A stretch of DNA of 64,000 bases. Source: Alphaproteobacteria bacterium (GTDB taxonomy: Bacteria; Pseudomonadota; Alphaproteobacteria; UBA8366; Aestuariispiraceae). Shown piece by piece: positions 35,719-43,827 of the stretch (its first letter is position 1; every line of letters starts with the position of its first letter). The notes beneath the pieces were generated by a model that was not told the DNA's origin, searched no databases, and saw only the letters and a list, made by a program, of their open reading frames with translations. A program made the position numbers and the translations under genes. The DNA is taken from assembly GCA_030065235.1 (NCBI GenBank), contig JASJDC010000002.1, positions 396,001 to 460,000 on the forward strand, read 5' to 3'.

Positions 35719-36201
35719 TCAGCCTTGGCGCCGACGCTCCTTAATCGGCGCGGCGTAGGCCAGCTCCACGTCCCAGGGAAACAGGATCCAGGTGTCCTGA
35801 GACACCTCGGTCACGAACGTGTCCACCAGCGGCCGGCCCGCGGGTTTGGCGTAGACAGTGGCGAAATGCGCTTTCGGCAGCATCTCGCGCACGATCTTGG
35901 CGGTCTTGCCGGTATCGACCAAGTCGTCGACGATCAGCCAGCCTTCGCCGTCGCCCTCGACGTCTTTCAGGATATTCGCTTCGCCTTGGGACTTGTGGTC
36001 GTAGCTGGCGATGCAGACCGTATCGACCAGCCGCACCTCGAGCTCGCGGGAGACGATCGCCGCCGGCACCAAGCCGCCGCGGGTGATGGCGACGATGCCT
36101 TTGAACGGTCCGATCGTATTCAGCCGCCAGGCCAGAGCCCGCGCCGTCCGATGCAATTCGTCCCAGGAAACCGGGAATTCCATCCCATGCGGTTCCGCCA
36201 T
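35719..36201 (-). CDS. gpt: Xanthine-guanine phosphoribosyltransferase
   Basis: A purine-salvage enzyme that joins guanine or xanthine to PRPP. The start at 36201 is preferred over 36231 because GGAGG lies six bases upstream. The 160-residue protein has the PRPP-binding motif [10 protein letters not shown] (91-100) and the family N-terminus [18 protein letters not shown]-terminal [23 protein letters not shown] is typical for bacterial XGPRT. It is convergent with the ABC permease gene. Confidence 0.93.
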   Translation of the reverse strand: MAEPHGMEFPVSWDELHRTARALAWRLNTIGPFKGIVAITRGGLVPAAIVSRELEVRLVDTVCIASYDHKSQGEANILKDVEGDGEGWLIVDDLVDTGKTAKIVREMLPKAHFATVYAKPAGRPLVDTFVTEVSQDTWILFPWDVELAYAAPIKERRRQG

Positions 36202-36295
36202 GCCACGCCTCCATGCCTTTTTGCGCGCCACGCGCCGTTCGGAGGGGAGACATAAAACGCGACAGGCCCCAGGCCAAGCCCGAAAGCGGCGGCGA

Positions 36296-36820
36296 TCAGA
36301 CCTCGGGCCGCGTGTCGCGCGTCAAGACGCAGCCCGCGATGCGCCAGGCGCCGTCCGCCTGTTTCTCCATCTCATAGATCGCGATCACACGGTCGCCGGA
36401 CCGACCAGTGACGGCGACCGCCTGCATCGGCCGCCCGCCGATTTCCCGCATGTCGAGAAATTCGATGGCGCGCGGCTTGATCAAGACGCCATAGCCTTGA
36501 CGCACCATGGACATAAAGGTCGTCGGGTCGCCGAAACGGGCCTGTATGGTCGGGGCGGCCTGGCTGAAGGCGCCGCTGGCGTCGTCCCGGCGCATCGCAT
36601 CGAGCTGAGTCTGAATGACAGCGACGATCGCTTCTTGTTCGGCCAGATTCGCCTGAGCCTTTACGAGCGCCAGCTGGGTCATCGATTGGGGCGCCGATAG
36701 CCGATCGATCGGCAGGCCCGGCCCGGCCGCGACAGCCGGTTGGACGAGCGCGAGTGCGGCTGCCAGCGCCGCGCCGCCAAAAAGCGTAAAGGTAAAATTC
36801 GTCGATTGTCCTGCCGCCAT
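36296..36820 (-). CDS. DUF4864 exported protein
   Basis: A 174-residue protein with a signal peptide (residues 1-31, cleavage after AVAAG). The rest is a small beta-rich domain with two conserved features of DUF4864: a helical start ([20 protein letters not shown]) and [16 protein letters not shown] perfect ribosome binding site, AGGAGG, lies nine bases before the ATG. It is 110 bases downstream of the lipoprotein gene on the same strand. Function is unknown. Confidence 0.75.
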   Translation of the reverse strand: MAAGQSTNFTFTLFGGAALAAALALVQPAVAAGPGLPIDRLSAPQSMTQLALVKAQANLAEQEAIVAVIQTQLDAMRRDDASGAFSQAAPTIQARFGDPTTFMSMVRQGYGVLIKPRAIEFLDMREIGGRPMQAVAVTGRSGDRVIAIYEMEKQADGAWRIAGCVLTRDTRPEV

Positions 36821-36877
36821 GATCCGCGCCTCCTATCCCGTGGGTCACAGGAGTCTACGCAAGCAAGCGTTTGCGAG

Positions 36878-36893
36878 ATCGCCGCGCGGCGAT
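36878..36893. repeat. Perfect 16-bp palindrome between two envelope-protein genes
   Basis: ATCGCCGCGCGGCGAT is exactly self-complementary and could form a six-pair stem with a four-base loop. It lies in the 110-base gap between the lipoprotein and DUF4864 genes. There is no T-run after it on the minus strand, so a Rho-independent terminator is unlikely; a protein-binding site or transcript-stabilising hairpin is possible. A second, smaller inverted repeat (CGCAA...TTGCG) lies just beside it. Confidence 0.35.
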
Positions 36894-36930
36894 TTGTCCG
36901 GATTAACTGGCGGCGGGAGTCAGCCTGGCT

Positions 36931-38103
36931 CTAACGGACGAAGACCTGGACTTCGTTATTGTCGACCTGATCGGTCGCCGACAACAATTGCACCCGGCTC
37001 GAGGGCACGCCCATATCGGTCAGCGAGCGCAGCACATCTTCGGCGTTGCGCTTGGCCGCGGCGCTGTTCAGCGCCACTTGCGCCGCGTTGCCGGCGTTCG
37101 GGCTGACCGCCAGGATCGAGAAGGTCGCTGTCGGTTTCCGTGACAGCGCTTGGCTGACCGCGTTGAACAGCGCCTGCTGGTACTGAACGTTCGGACGGTC
37201 GAAGCGTATGATCACCAACGGCCGGTCGCCGGGGGCCGGGGTCGCGGCCCGGGCAGCGGCCCGCGCGATATTCTCGGTCTGGGTGAAGGCCTGGGTCGCC
37301 AGGCTCGAACCGTAGAGCTCGCCGTTTTTGATCGCCAGCGACAGGGTCGTCATATTCTGACGCTCATTATTCACATAGGCGTTCTGGCGGCTGATATCCT
37401 GGCTCAATTCGTTCAGGGTCCGGTCGACCAGGACCACCGACTGATGCACATTATCCTCCAGCGCGCGCAGGCGGACATGGTCGTCCTCAACCGCGCCGCT
37501 GAGCCCATAGGTCGCCTGCACGGCGTTTAGCAGATACTGACCGAAGGCCGCCTGCTCCGCCGCGTCGTTGGACAATGTGGTCACTTGCGGCGTGACCTCG
37601 GCGATGTTCTCGAGCGCGGTTTGCGCCTGATTCCATTGCGCGACCAGAACCGGGTTGCCCGGCGTCGTGCCCTGTTGCAGGCGCGAGGTCACGGCGGCGA
37701 CAAGCGAATGATACCGCGCGGCCGCGTCTTGGCTCTGCACCATGATTTGGTTGGCGCGGGTCTGGATATCCGTCACGCCGGCCTGAAGTCTGGATAGATC
37801 GCTTTGCATCTCGTCGACCTTGCGCCCGACGAAAGTCTGGCCGACGGCCGGCGTGTCCGTCGCCACAGAGGCGACCGCCTGGCGCGGCGCCGGGGCGCTC
37901 GCCGCCGGGGCGGCAGGGGCGGACTGGGTCTGGCGCGTCTGAACGGCCGGGGCCGGCGCTGGACTGGAGCTGGATTGCGCGACGGCGCGATCTTCCGGGG
38001 CGACCGGATCGGGCGCTTCAACGCTCGGCCACAGCGCCTCGCAGGCCGAGAGCGCCGCTATGGCCACGCCGCCTAGCGCGATCCGCGCGCCGCGCTTGAT
38101 CAT
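36931..38103 (-). CDS. Envelope lipoprotein with OmpA-like C-terminal domain
   Basis: A 390-residue protein starting at the ATG at 38103 (preceded by GGGGGA), although in-frame ATGs exist upstream at 38124 and 38142. The signal sequence ends in a good lipobox, LSAC, with the lipidated cysteine at residue 19. Next comes a long Pro/Ala/Ser linker (about 30-85), then a mostly helical region with coiled-coil character (about 95-280), and a C-terminal part that resembles an OmpA-like domain (PLVIIRFDRPNVQYQQALFNAV; NSAAAKRNAEDVLRSLTDMGVP). The architecture suggests an outer-membrane anchor to peptidoglycan. Exact role is unknown. Confidence 0.72.
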   Translation of the reverse strand: MIKRGARIALGGVAIAALSACEALWPSVEAPDPVAPEDRAVAQSSSSPAPAPAVQTRQTQSAPAAPAASAPAPRQAVASVATDTPAVGQTFVGRKVDEMQSDLSRLQAGVTDIQTRANQIMVQSQDAAARYHSLVAAVTSRLQQGTTPGNPVLVAQWNQAQTALENIAEVTPQVTTLSNDAAEQAAFGQYLLNAVQATYGLSGAVEDDHVRLRALEDNVHQSVVLVDRTLNELSQDISRQNAYVNNERQNMTTLSLAIKNGELYGSSLATQAFTQTENIARAAARAATPAPGDRPLVIIRFDRPNVQYQQALFNAVSQALSRKPTATFSILAVSPNAGNAAQVALNSAAAKRNAEDVLRSLTDMGVPSSRVQLLSATDQVDNNEVQVFVR

Positions 38104-38637
38104 CGTTCCCCCGTTTCGGCTCATCGGCCGCGCGTTCTTCATGACCGCCCATTCCTCATTACAATCCCCGGAGACCCCAATTTGCATACTGCATCCGGGA
38201 CCCTTACGCGGATTCGCACGTCAACCCAAATCATCCGAGCCCACAGTCCAGGCGCAACCCTATGCGCCCAAGGCAGTCACGGATATGCGCCGTAAGATCA
38301 AGAAGCCCACGCCTCTCAATCCCAACTCGCGACGACCATCGTCCATATCAAAGGGCGCGCCGCCCCTCAAATTCTTCTTTGTCCTAGGTCGGGATACCCC
38401 ATATCACGGGAGAACTTCAATGTCTAAACGCGCAATATATTGGAATACTTATGGGTTTTGGCGTTCCGCCTAGCTTGAGCGCCGGTCTGGAGCTTGCCGC
38501 GCCGCGACCCGCGCAGCCCGATTCAGGGGACGCGGCGGCGCGTGTTTTCGGCGGGCCAATTCGCCGGAATTTCTGGATTGCACGCTTGTCAGGCCGCATC
38601 GCATCTAGTACGACCCAGCGTCCCTCCTACAGGGTCG
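38104..38637. other. 534-base gap with no supported gene
   Basis: Between the lipoprotein gene and tRNA-Arg. The part around 38380-38460 is AT-rich compared with its surroundings. A 17-codon frame at 38420-38473 (MSKRAIYWNTYGFWRSA) has GGGAGAA upstream, but length and lack of context make it unsupported. No terminator, convincing tRNA promoter or known RNA family was recognised. The stretch just upstream of the tRNA (38590-38637) must contain its promoter, but no good -35/-10 pair stands out. Confidence 0.45.
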
Positions 38638-38714
38638 GCGCCCGTAGCTCAGTTGGATAGAGTGCTTGACTACGAATCAAGAGGTCGGGAGTTCGAATCT
38701 TCCCGGGCGCGCCA
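38638..38714 (+). tRNA. tRNA-Arg, anticodon ACG
   Basis: A complete 77-base cloverleaf with encoded CCA. Acceptor stem GCGCCCG pairs with CGGGCGC, discriminator G, then CCA at 38712-38714. D-arm AGCTCAGTTGGATAGAGT, anticodon stem CTTGA/TCAAG with loop CTACGAA (ACG), and T-arm with GTTCGAATC are all present. ACG is the expected inosine-modified arginine tRNA reading CGN codons. It is followed immediately by tandem repeats starting with its own 3' end. Confidence 0.97.
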
Positions 38715-38906
38715 ATCTCCCTTCGGTCGAATAGCTTGCCCGGATTTTAGGGTTCGGACTTCGTCCGCTCAGGTGCGCCAATCTCCCTTCGGTGGCATCG
38801 CTTCCGCGGTTTGTAGGGTTCGGACTTCGTCCGTTGGGGTGCGCCATTATCCCCTCATTCGAATAGCTTCCCTGGCCTATAGGGTCCGGACGTCGTCCGT
38901 TGGACG
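38709..38906 (+). repeat. Three 66-bp tandem repeats starting at the tRNA 3' terminus
   Basis: Units at 38709-38774, 38775-38840 and 38841-38906 each begin with GCGCCA, which for the first unit is the last six bases of tRNA-Arg. Units 1 and 2 then share ATCTCCCTTCGGT; all three end with a block around AGGGTTCGGAC-TTC-GTCCG. The block forms a hairpin CGGAC/GTCCG with a three-base loop (GTC in unit 3, where the stem is retained). The unit end looks like a decayed copy of the tRNA T-arm and acceptor 3' strand. Spacing is exactly 66 bases. A partial fourth start (GGGCCCTTCTCC) may follow at about 38906. Confidence 0.85.
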
Positions 38907-39040
38907 GGCCCTTCTCCTATAGTTTAAAAGTTCGTGGGCAGTCTCATGCGAGCGGTTTTGTTCCGCCATCGCAGTCCACCGCTTTCATGAATGAAACCGG
39001 TATGAAATTCTAGGTGACGACCATCGAAACGGGGAATGCG
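38907..39040. other. Gap between the repeat array and the exported-protein gene
   Basis: Together with the repeats this leaves about 326 bases without a protein gene. Here the sequence turns AT-richer (CTATAGTTTAAAAG) and then leads into the next gene. CTATAG and surrounding bases could be part of a promoter for the exported protein, but there is no matching -35. Nothing else was seen. Confidence 0.4.
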
Positions 39041-40330
39041 ATGACCGCCGCTTTCCGTATCAGTTTGATTGCGTTTGCCGCTTTGTTCTTCGGGGCGACG
39101 GCGTCTTCCGCACAAGATTGCGTGTTTGGCCATAGAGGGGATGCGCTGCGGCTGTCGGAGGCGCTGAACAGCCGGGATCATGTTCGGATTTCCGAGAGGG
39201 TGCGGGCGATCAACCCGCGTATGCGCGCGCCAATACCGGAAAAGCGAGAACCGTTAATCGAACCGGCGGAGGACGCCTTCAGCCTGGAGATAACGCCGTC
39301 GATGCGGCAGCGCGCCGTGCGCCTTTATCTTGACGCCGTGCGGAACGACAGTTGGTGGCTGCAAGACCCGACGCCAACGCCACCCGAAATCCCGCGGCCG
39401 CTGCGCCGTCCGGCTGAAATGATCCGCGGTCTTATCGCCGTGGCCCTGAGCTATCCGGATGCAAGGGCGGAAGCGCTGGACCTTGCCGCGGCCGCCGCCG
39501 ATTATCTCGTGGGCGCAAGCCGCGAGGCGGGCGTTCGCTATGCGCCTTTCCCATACTGGCGTAATAAACCCGGTCGGCTTGGCGAGTTGTCCGAACGGAT
39601 GGCGCGCGCGTTGGAAGCCTGCGGCGAGCTCGAGGCCAATATCCGGAACGGCTGGTTCACCGTCGCCGCTGTCCCGGAAGAATATTTTTTCGACACGGGA
39701 CTCGCCGGTGAAGCGTTGGCCAAACTCGCACGCTACGCACCGCAAGACCGCTACACCGCCTGGTTGAGCGCCGCTTCAGACTGGCTCGCGCAAAACCCGC
39801 TCTCGCCAAATTTCAACTACAACGCCTTTCCGGCGCAACTCCACGCCGCAACCTTCGTGCTGACCGGCGATGGGGCCGAACGAGAGCGGGCGATGGACCG
39901 ACTGACTTACGGCGTCATACCGGGCATGATCGCGCAAGGCGAAGACACCGGCCATTGGATCGACCCGCATAACGAGCGGCTCGCCTATCGCGCCATTATG
40001 GTGCGGTCGATGATCGAAACCAGGTTGGCGATTGAACGGGCGGGGCCTGGACCGCAGAGGGACGCGGCCCGCGACCTCGCATCCGCCATCGAGAGCGCGC
40101 TTGGCGCCATGGAAGGCGAAATGAGTGGCGCAGTCCCCATGGCGATCCTGCCGCGCATGATCGAAATCTACACCGGTATCGACGCGCTGGCCGAGAACGG
40201 AATTCTCATTCCCTTCAGCATGGAGGTTCGCGCCTCTTTCTTCGCCCTGGCCAAACAATATCTGGTTCAAAAGGGCCCTAGCGCGGGCGCGGGGACAGGG
40301 GTTTTCCTCGCCCTGTTGAACAAACGCTAG
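39041..40330 (+). CDS. Exported protein of unknown function, possibly (alpha/alpha)-barrel
   Basis: A 429-residue protein I do not recognise. The ATG at 39041 follows GGGGA at good distance and gives a clear signal peptide (residues 1-25, cleavage at ASSAQ). Residues 60-420 are mostly amphipathic helices with Trp/Tyr-rich loops such as DSWWLQDPTPTPPEIPRPLRR and FPYWRNKPGRLGELSERM, and helix pairs like TGLAGEALAKLARYAPQDRY and DRYTAWLSAASDWLAQN. This rhythm is typical of helical toroids in glycan-active enzymes and epimerases, but no catalytic motif was identified. It starts about 130 bases beyond the tRNA repeat array and converges with a solute-binding protein gene. Confidence 0.6.
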   Translation: MTAAFRISLIAFAALFFGATASSAQDCVFGHRGDALRLSEALNSRDHVRISERVRAINPRMRAPIPEKREPLIEPAEDAFSLEITPSMRQRAVRLYLDAVRNDSWWLQDPTPTPPEIPRPLRRPAEMIRGLIAVALSYPDARAEALDLAAAAADYLVGASREAGVRYAPFPYWRNKPGRLGELSERMARALEACGELEANIRNGWFTVAAVPEEYFFDTGLAGEALAKLARYAPQDRYTAWLSAASDWLAQNPLSPNFNYNAFPAQLHAATFVLTGDGAERERAMDRLTYGVIPGMIAQGEDTGHWIDPHNERLAYRAIMVRSMIETRLAIERAGPGPQRDAARDLASAIESALGAMEGEMSGAVPMAILPRMIEIYTGIDALAENGILIPFSMEVRASFFALAKQYLVQKGPSAGAGTGVFLALLNKR

Positions 40331-40362
40331 GGGCGAACCGTCGTGACCCCGCCGCAGCGCGC

Positions 40363-40399
40363 CGAAAGAAATCGGGCCGCGCAGGGAGCGCGACCCGAT
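40363..40399 (-). terminator. Rho-independent terminator of the Tat-exported solute-binding protein gene
   Basis: On the minus strand a 12-pair stem (ATCGGG-T-CGCGC paired with GCGCG-G-CCCGAT, one T-G wobble) with a five-base loop is followed by TTCTTTC. It lies 32 bases after the stop of the gene at 40432. Strength is good; the T-run is interrupted. It may also limit transcripts from the convergent exported-protein gene. Confidence 0.75.
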
Positions 40400-40431
40400 C
40401 GAGAAAAAAGCGAGAAACCAAGCGTCCGCGC

Positions 40432-42003
40432 TTAGGCGAACCACCAACGCTCGCCGTATTTGTGGCCGTCCATATCCCAGTTCGCCGCCAGCGGACCGTG
40501 CTGCAGCTTGTCGGAACTGGCGAAGACGTAATTCGCATACATCGGCACGACCGTGCCGCCATCGTCGCGCAGCAGCGATTGGGCTTCGAAATATAATTCC
40601 GCCCGCTTGGCCTGGTCGAGTTCGGCGCGGCCGGCCGTGATCAATTCGACGAAGCGGTCGTTCTCCCAGTTGGTGTCGTTCCACGCGGCCCCCGGCACAT
40701 AAGCCAGGGACAACATCGCATCGACCGTCGGACGACCGCCCCAATAACAGGCGCAGAAAGGTTTCTTGGTCCAGACATTCGACCAGTAGCCGTCATTCGG
40801 CTCGCGCACGACCTCGATCTCGATGCCTGCGGCCTTGGCGCTTTCCTGATACAGGACCGCCGCATCGACCGCGCCGGCGAACGCCGCATCCGCCGCCGAG
40901 AGCGCGACCTTCAACGTCCCGACGCCGGATTTCTGCACATGGAATTTGGCCTGATCCGGATCATATGCGCGCTGCGGCAGATCGTTCGCCGCGAAAGGCA
41001 CGGAACGGCCGATCGGATGGTCGTTGCCGATCGAGCCGTAGCCGAGCAGGATCTTGTCGACCAGTTCCTGACGGTTGACCGCCAGCTTCAACGCCATCCG
41101 GACATCGGGATTGTCGAACGGCGCCATGTTGGTCAGCATCGGGAACGTGTAGTGCTGCGCGCCGGCGACGGAATCGATGTTGATCGCCTGGTTCCGCTTC
41201 AGCAGAGCGGCGGTTTTCAAATCGACCCGATCCATCAGATCGATCTGGCCCGTGACCAGGGCGTTGGTCCGGGCCGATGCGTCCGCGATTGTCAACCGCT
41301 CGATACTGTCGAAATGCGCCCGATCCGATTTCCAATAGTTGGGATTGCGCTCGAAATCGGCGCGAACGCCGAAATCGACGCGCGACAGCGTGTAGGGTCC
41401 GCAACCGATGCCCGAGAAGACATCGGCTTTTCCGTCCTTCACCGGCACGATCGGGACATGGTAATCCGCGATATTAAAGGGGAAATCCGCGTTCCCCGCC
41501 TCAAGCTCGACCACAATACGATCCGAGCCGTCCGCCTTGATATCGGTAATCGGCGCCAGAAGCGCCGCGACAGCGGATGTCGTATCCTCCCCGCGATGAT
41601 GATTGACGGACGCGATAACGTCCTCGGCGGTTACGCTTTTGCCGTTGTGGAATTCGACGCCCGAGCGCAGCTTGAAAGTCCAGACGGACGCGTCGTCGGA
41701 CGCTTCCCAACTCTCCGCGATCTCGCCGACCAGGTCCCCGTCCGCGTTGATCTCGGCCAGATGGTTGTGGATCGTGTAACCGAGACCGATCGTGAAGTCG
41801 TTTTCGAACGTGCCCGGATCCAGACTGTCCGTTGTCGATCCGTGACCGATGCCGACACGGAGATGGCCCCCTTTCTTCGGCGTCGCCGCCTGGGCCTGAG
41901 AGCCAAGCGCCGGCAGCCCGGCAAGCGCCGCGCCCCCGGCCGCAGCGCCGCCAAGGAAGCCGCGGCGCGACCAGCCGGAAGAGAGTGGTGGTGTTGACGA
42001 CAT
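40432..42003 (-). CDS. Tat-exported periplasmic solute-binding protein, oligopeptide type
   Basis: A 523-residue family-5 solute-binding protein. It starts with a twin-arginine signal (SRRGFLGGAAAGG, R13-R14) ending near SQAQA. Conserved parts include TDSLDPGTFENDF, WTFKLRSGVEFHNG and IGNDHPIGRSVPFA. No permease or ATPase is next to it; it is alone with its own terminator. It might serve the permease pair at 33.9-35.7 kb or an importer elsewhere. Export in folded form by Tat sets it apart from the Sec-exported binding protein at 32342. Confidence 0.88.
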   Translation of the reverse strand: MSSTPPLSSGWSRRGFLGGAAAGGAALAGLPALGSQAQAATPKKGGHLRVGIGHGSTTDSLDPGTFENDFTIGLGYTIHNHLAEINADGDLVGEIAESWEASDDASVWTFKLRSGVEFHNGKSVTAEDVIASVNHHRGEDTTSAVAALLAPITDIKADGSDRIVVELEAGNADFPFNIADYHVPIVPVKDGKADVFSGIGCGPYTLSRVDFGVRADFERNPNYWKSDRAHFDSIERLTIADASARTNALVTGQIDLMDRVDLKTAALLKRNQAINIDSVAGAQHYTFPMLTNMAPFDNPDVRMALKLAVNRQELVDKILLGYGSIGNDHPIGRSVPFAANDLPQRAYDPDQAKFHVQKSGVGTLKVALSAADAAFAGAVDAAVLYQESAKAAGIEIEVVREPNDGYWSNVWTKKPFCACYWGGRPTVDAMLSLAYVPGAAWNDTNWENDRFVELITAGRAELDQAKRAELYFEAQSLLRDDGGTVVPMYANYVFASSDKLQHGPLAANWDMDGHKYGERWWFA

Positions 42004-42267
42004 ATCCTGTCTCCCAATCAGTGATTTCTTCTTCTACCTCGCGGCGAAAACCCCTGTCCGCCAAGCGGCGCGCAACGAAGGCGCCAAGCAAATCGGGCGG
42101 CGTGCAACTCGGGCGGCGCCCAGCACGGCCCCCGACTCCCATGCGCGCCGCCGATGACACGCGGCGTCCGACGGGTTGGAGATTAGCCGCGCAAAGGCTA
42201 GCATCTGGATCACGCTAAGCCCATAGGCGAATCGGCGATCGCCGATTGGAGGCAGACGGGGGCGCTC

Positions 42268-43659
42268 TTGGCTTACGATTTTATCGCCGATATCGGCGTC
42301 GATGGCGGCGTCCTGAAGCTGAAAGGCGAGACGACGCGGGCGTTTGGCGTGGCGCCCGAGCATTTTCTGCATTCGGAATTCATCAACCATGTCGCCGAGG
42401 CGGAACGGTTGTTCGTGTCCGATCTTTTGTTCGACGTGCAGCAGGGCCAAGACCGTGTGCAGGAAACGGTCACCTTGCTCAACGGGACCGGCCAGGAAAC
42501 CCGCTTTACCTTGGAGATCGGGCCGGTCTTCAGAAACGGAACCTACGCCTTCACGCGAATCGGGGCGAAGAAACTTGACCCGTTTGACGGCGGCGCCGGC
42601 GCGGGGTCGGCCTACAGTCAAGGACTGTCCGCGCTCGAAGACACGCTGTTCACTATGATCGACAAGGGCGAGACGGGACGCCTGTCGCTCTTTTCCGTCG
42701 GCGCCGATGCGACCGACGCAGCGGGTCAAGGCGCCGCACTTCACGCTTTGCTGACCGAAGAGTGGGAGGAGCCGGGACAGGTCGCGCGCTTGAATGACCG
42801 GACGACGGCGCTGATCCATGACGCGACCGTCGACCCCGGCGAACTGGCGGCGGACCTGTCAACGCGCATGGGCCCCGGCGCGGCGGTCCAGTCCTTCAGC
42901 ATAGACCTGGGTCAAGAAGACGCTGATGGGGCTGCGCCGCATGCGACGATCCAGGGCGTCTTGGCGGCGGCCGCGATCAGCGGCATGGCGTTGGGCGAGG
43001 GACTGTATACGCCGGCCGAAGCGGCCGAACGCGCGACAGAGACGGTCACCGCCGCACCGGCGCGATCGCCGACGCCGATAGCCATCGCCGGCCGGATCGA
43101 TGATCCGGACGTCGAAATCGGAATCGCCGTCGCGCCGGAACTCACCCATGACTGGACCCGACGCGCCGGTGCGGGCGACAGGCTGACCGCCTCGGTCGTC
43201 AACGCCCGTCTCCGCGCGATTTCAAACGCCAAACCGGCGGAGGTCGCCGTTGTCGTTCCAATCGACGCCGGGTCGTTGCTGATGATCGGCGGCGCCGACT
43301 GGGACCGCTACGATCTGATGGCCATGCCCCTGAACCTGAGGGCCCTGGACTCGGCGCGCCGCTTGCGGATCGCCGAGTTGCTGAGCAAGCAATATGTCAT
43401 GGCCGACGTCGCCGATCTCGCCGCTTGTCCGGAGGTCTTCGCGGCGCTGGCGAGAGCCGACGCCTTGAGCTTTCTGCGCGCCGACACGCGACTCCTGACC
43501 GGCGCCGACGACAATCAACGCGCCGCTTTCCTGTCCGTGATCCAGACCTGCGCCGAGCGTGGGATTTATCTCTGGCTCAGCGGCGCCGACGCCGCGACCG
43601 CACGCGACCTTCTGGGCTCGCTCGACACGGTTTTCCTATCGACGCGCCGGATCGGCTGA
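42268..43659 (+). CDS. PAS-like protein with degenerate EAL-like C-terminus
   Basis: A 463-residue cytoplasmic protein I cannot assign to a known function. It appears to start at the TTG at 42268, with GGGGG five bases before and GGAGG further upstream; no ATG fits. The N-terminal 105 residues have a PAS-like pattern (GVAPEHFLHSEFINHVAEAERLF and following strands). The C-terminal 170 residues (LDSARRLRIAELLSKQYVMAD; SVIQTCAERGIYLWLSG) follow the helix-strand rhythm of EAL phosphodiesterases but lack the ExLxR signature and metal ligands, so it would be catalytically inactive. It faces away from the solute-binding gene and precedes a chemoreceptor gene. Confidence 0.5.
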   Translation: MAYDFIADIGVDGGVLKLKGETTRAFGVAPEHFLHSEFINHVAEAERLFVSDLLFDVQQGQDRVQETVTLLNGTGQETRFTLEIGPVFRNGTYAFTRIGAKKLDPFDGGAGAGSAYSQGLSALEDTLFTMIDKGETGRLSLFSVGADATDAAGQGAALHALLTEEWEEPGQVARLNDRTTALIHDATVDPGELAADLSTRMGPGAAVQSFSIDLGQEDADGAAPHATIQGVLAAAAISGMALGEGLYTPAEAAERATETVTAAPARSPTPIAIAGRIDDPDVEIGIAVAPELTHDWTRRAGAGDRLTASVVNARLRAISNAKPAEVAVVVPIDAGSLLMIGGADWDRYDLMAMPLNLRALDSARRLRIAELLSKQYVMADVADLAACPEVFAALARADALSFLRADTRLLTGADDNQRAAFLSVIQTCAERGIYLWLSGADAATARDLLGSLDTVFLSTRRIG

Positions 43660-43827
43660 ACCTCGCGGCGAACGCCCGCTTCGTGAGAATATACGCATGT
43701 CCAGAAAAGCTGATCGCGCGCCACTGGCGTCTTGCAGCCAACCGGAAAAATGGGGATTGTCGCGCGCTTTCTCGCCAGACCCTCGCGAGACCACCGACCC
43801 GTCCCTCACCCTTGGAAAGGGTACGCC

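Noticed and set aside
38420-38473. 17-codon peptide MSKRAIYWNTYGFWRSA with a possible ribosome binding site
   Set aside because: Too short, no downstream gene to be a leader for, and part of a longer featureless open frame.
38709-38906. CRISPR-like array
   Set aside because: Units are contiguous 66-bp copies without unique spacers and no cas genes are present.
38494-38922. Plus-strand open frame running through tRNA-Arg and all three repeats, with a repeated VRTSS-like peptide
   Set aside because: The frame stays open because the repeat period (66) is a multiple of three and the tRNA has no stop in that frame; the peptide is the translation of a tRNA and its repeats, a well-known artefact.
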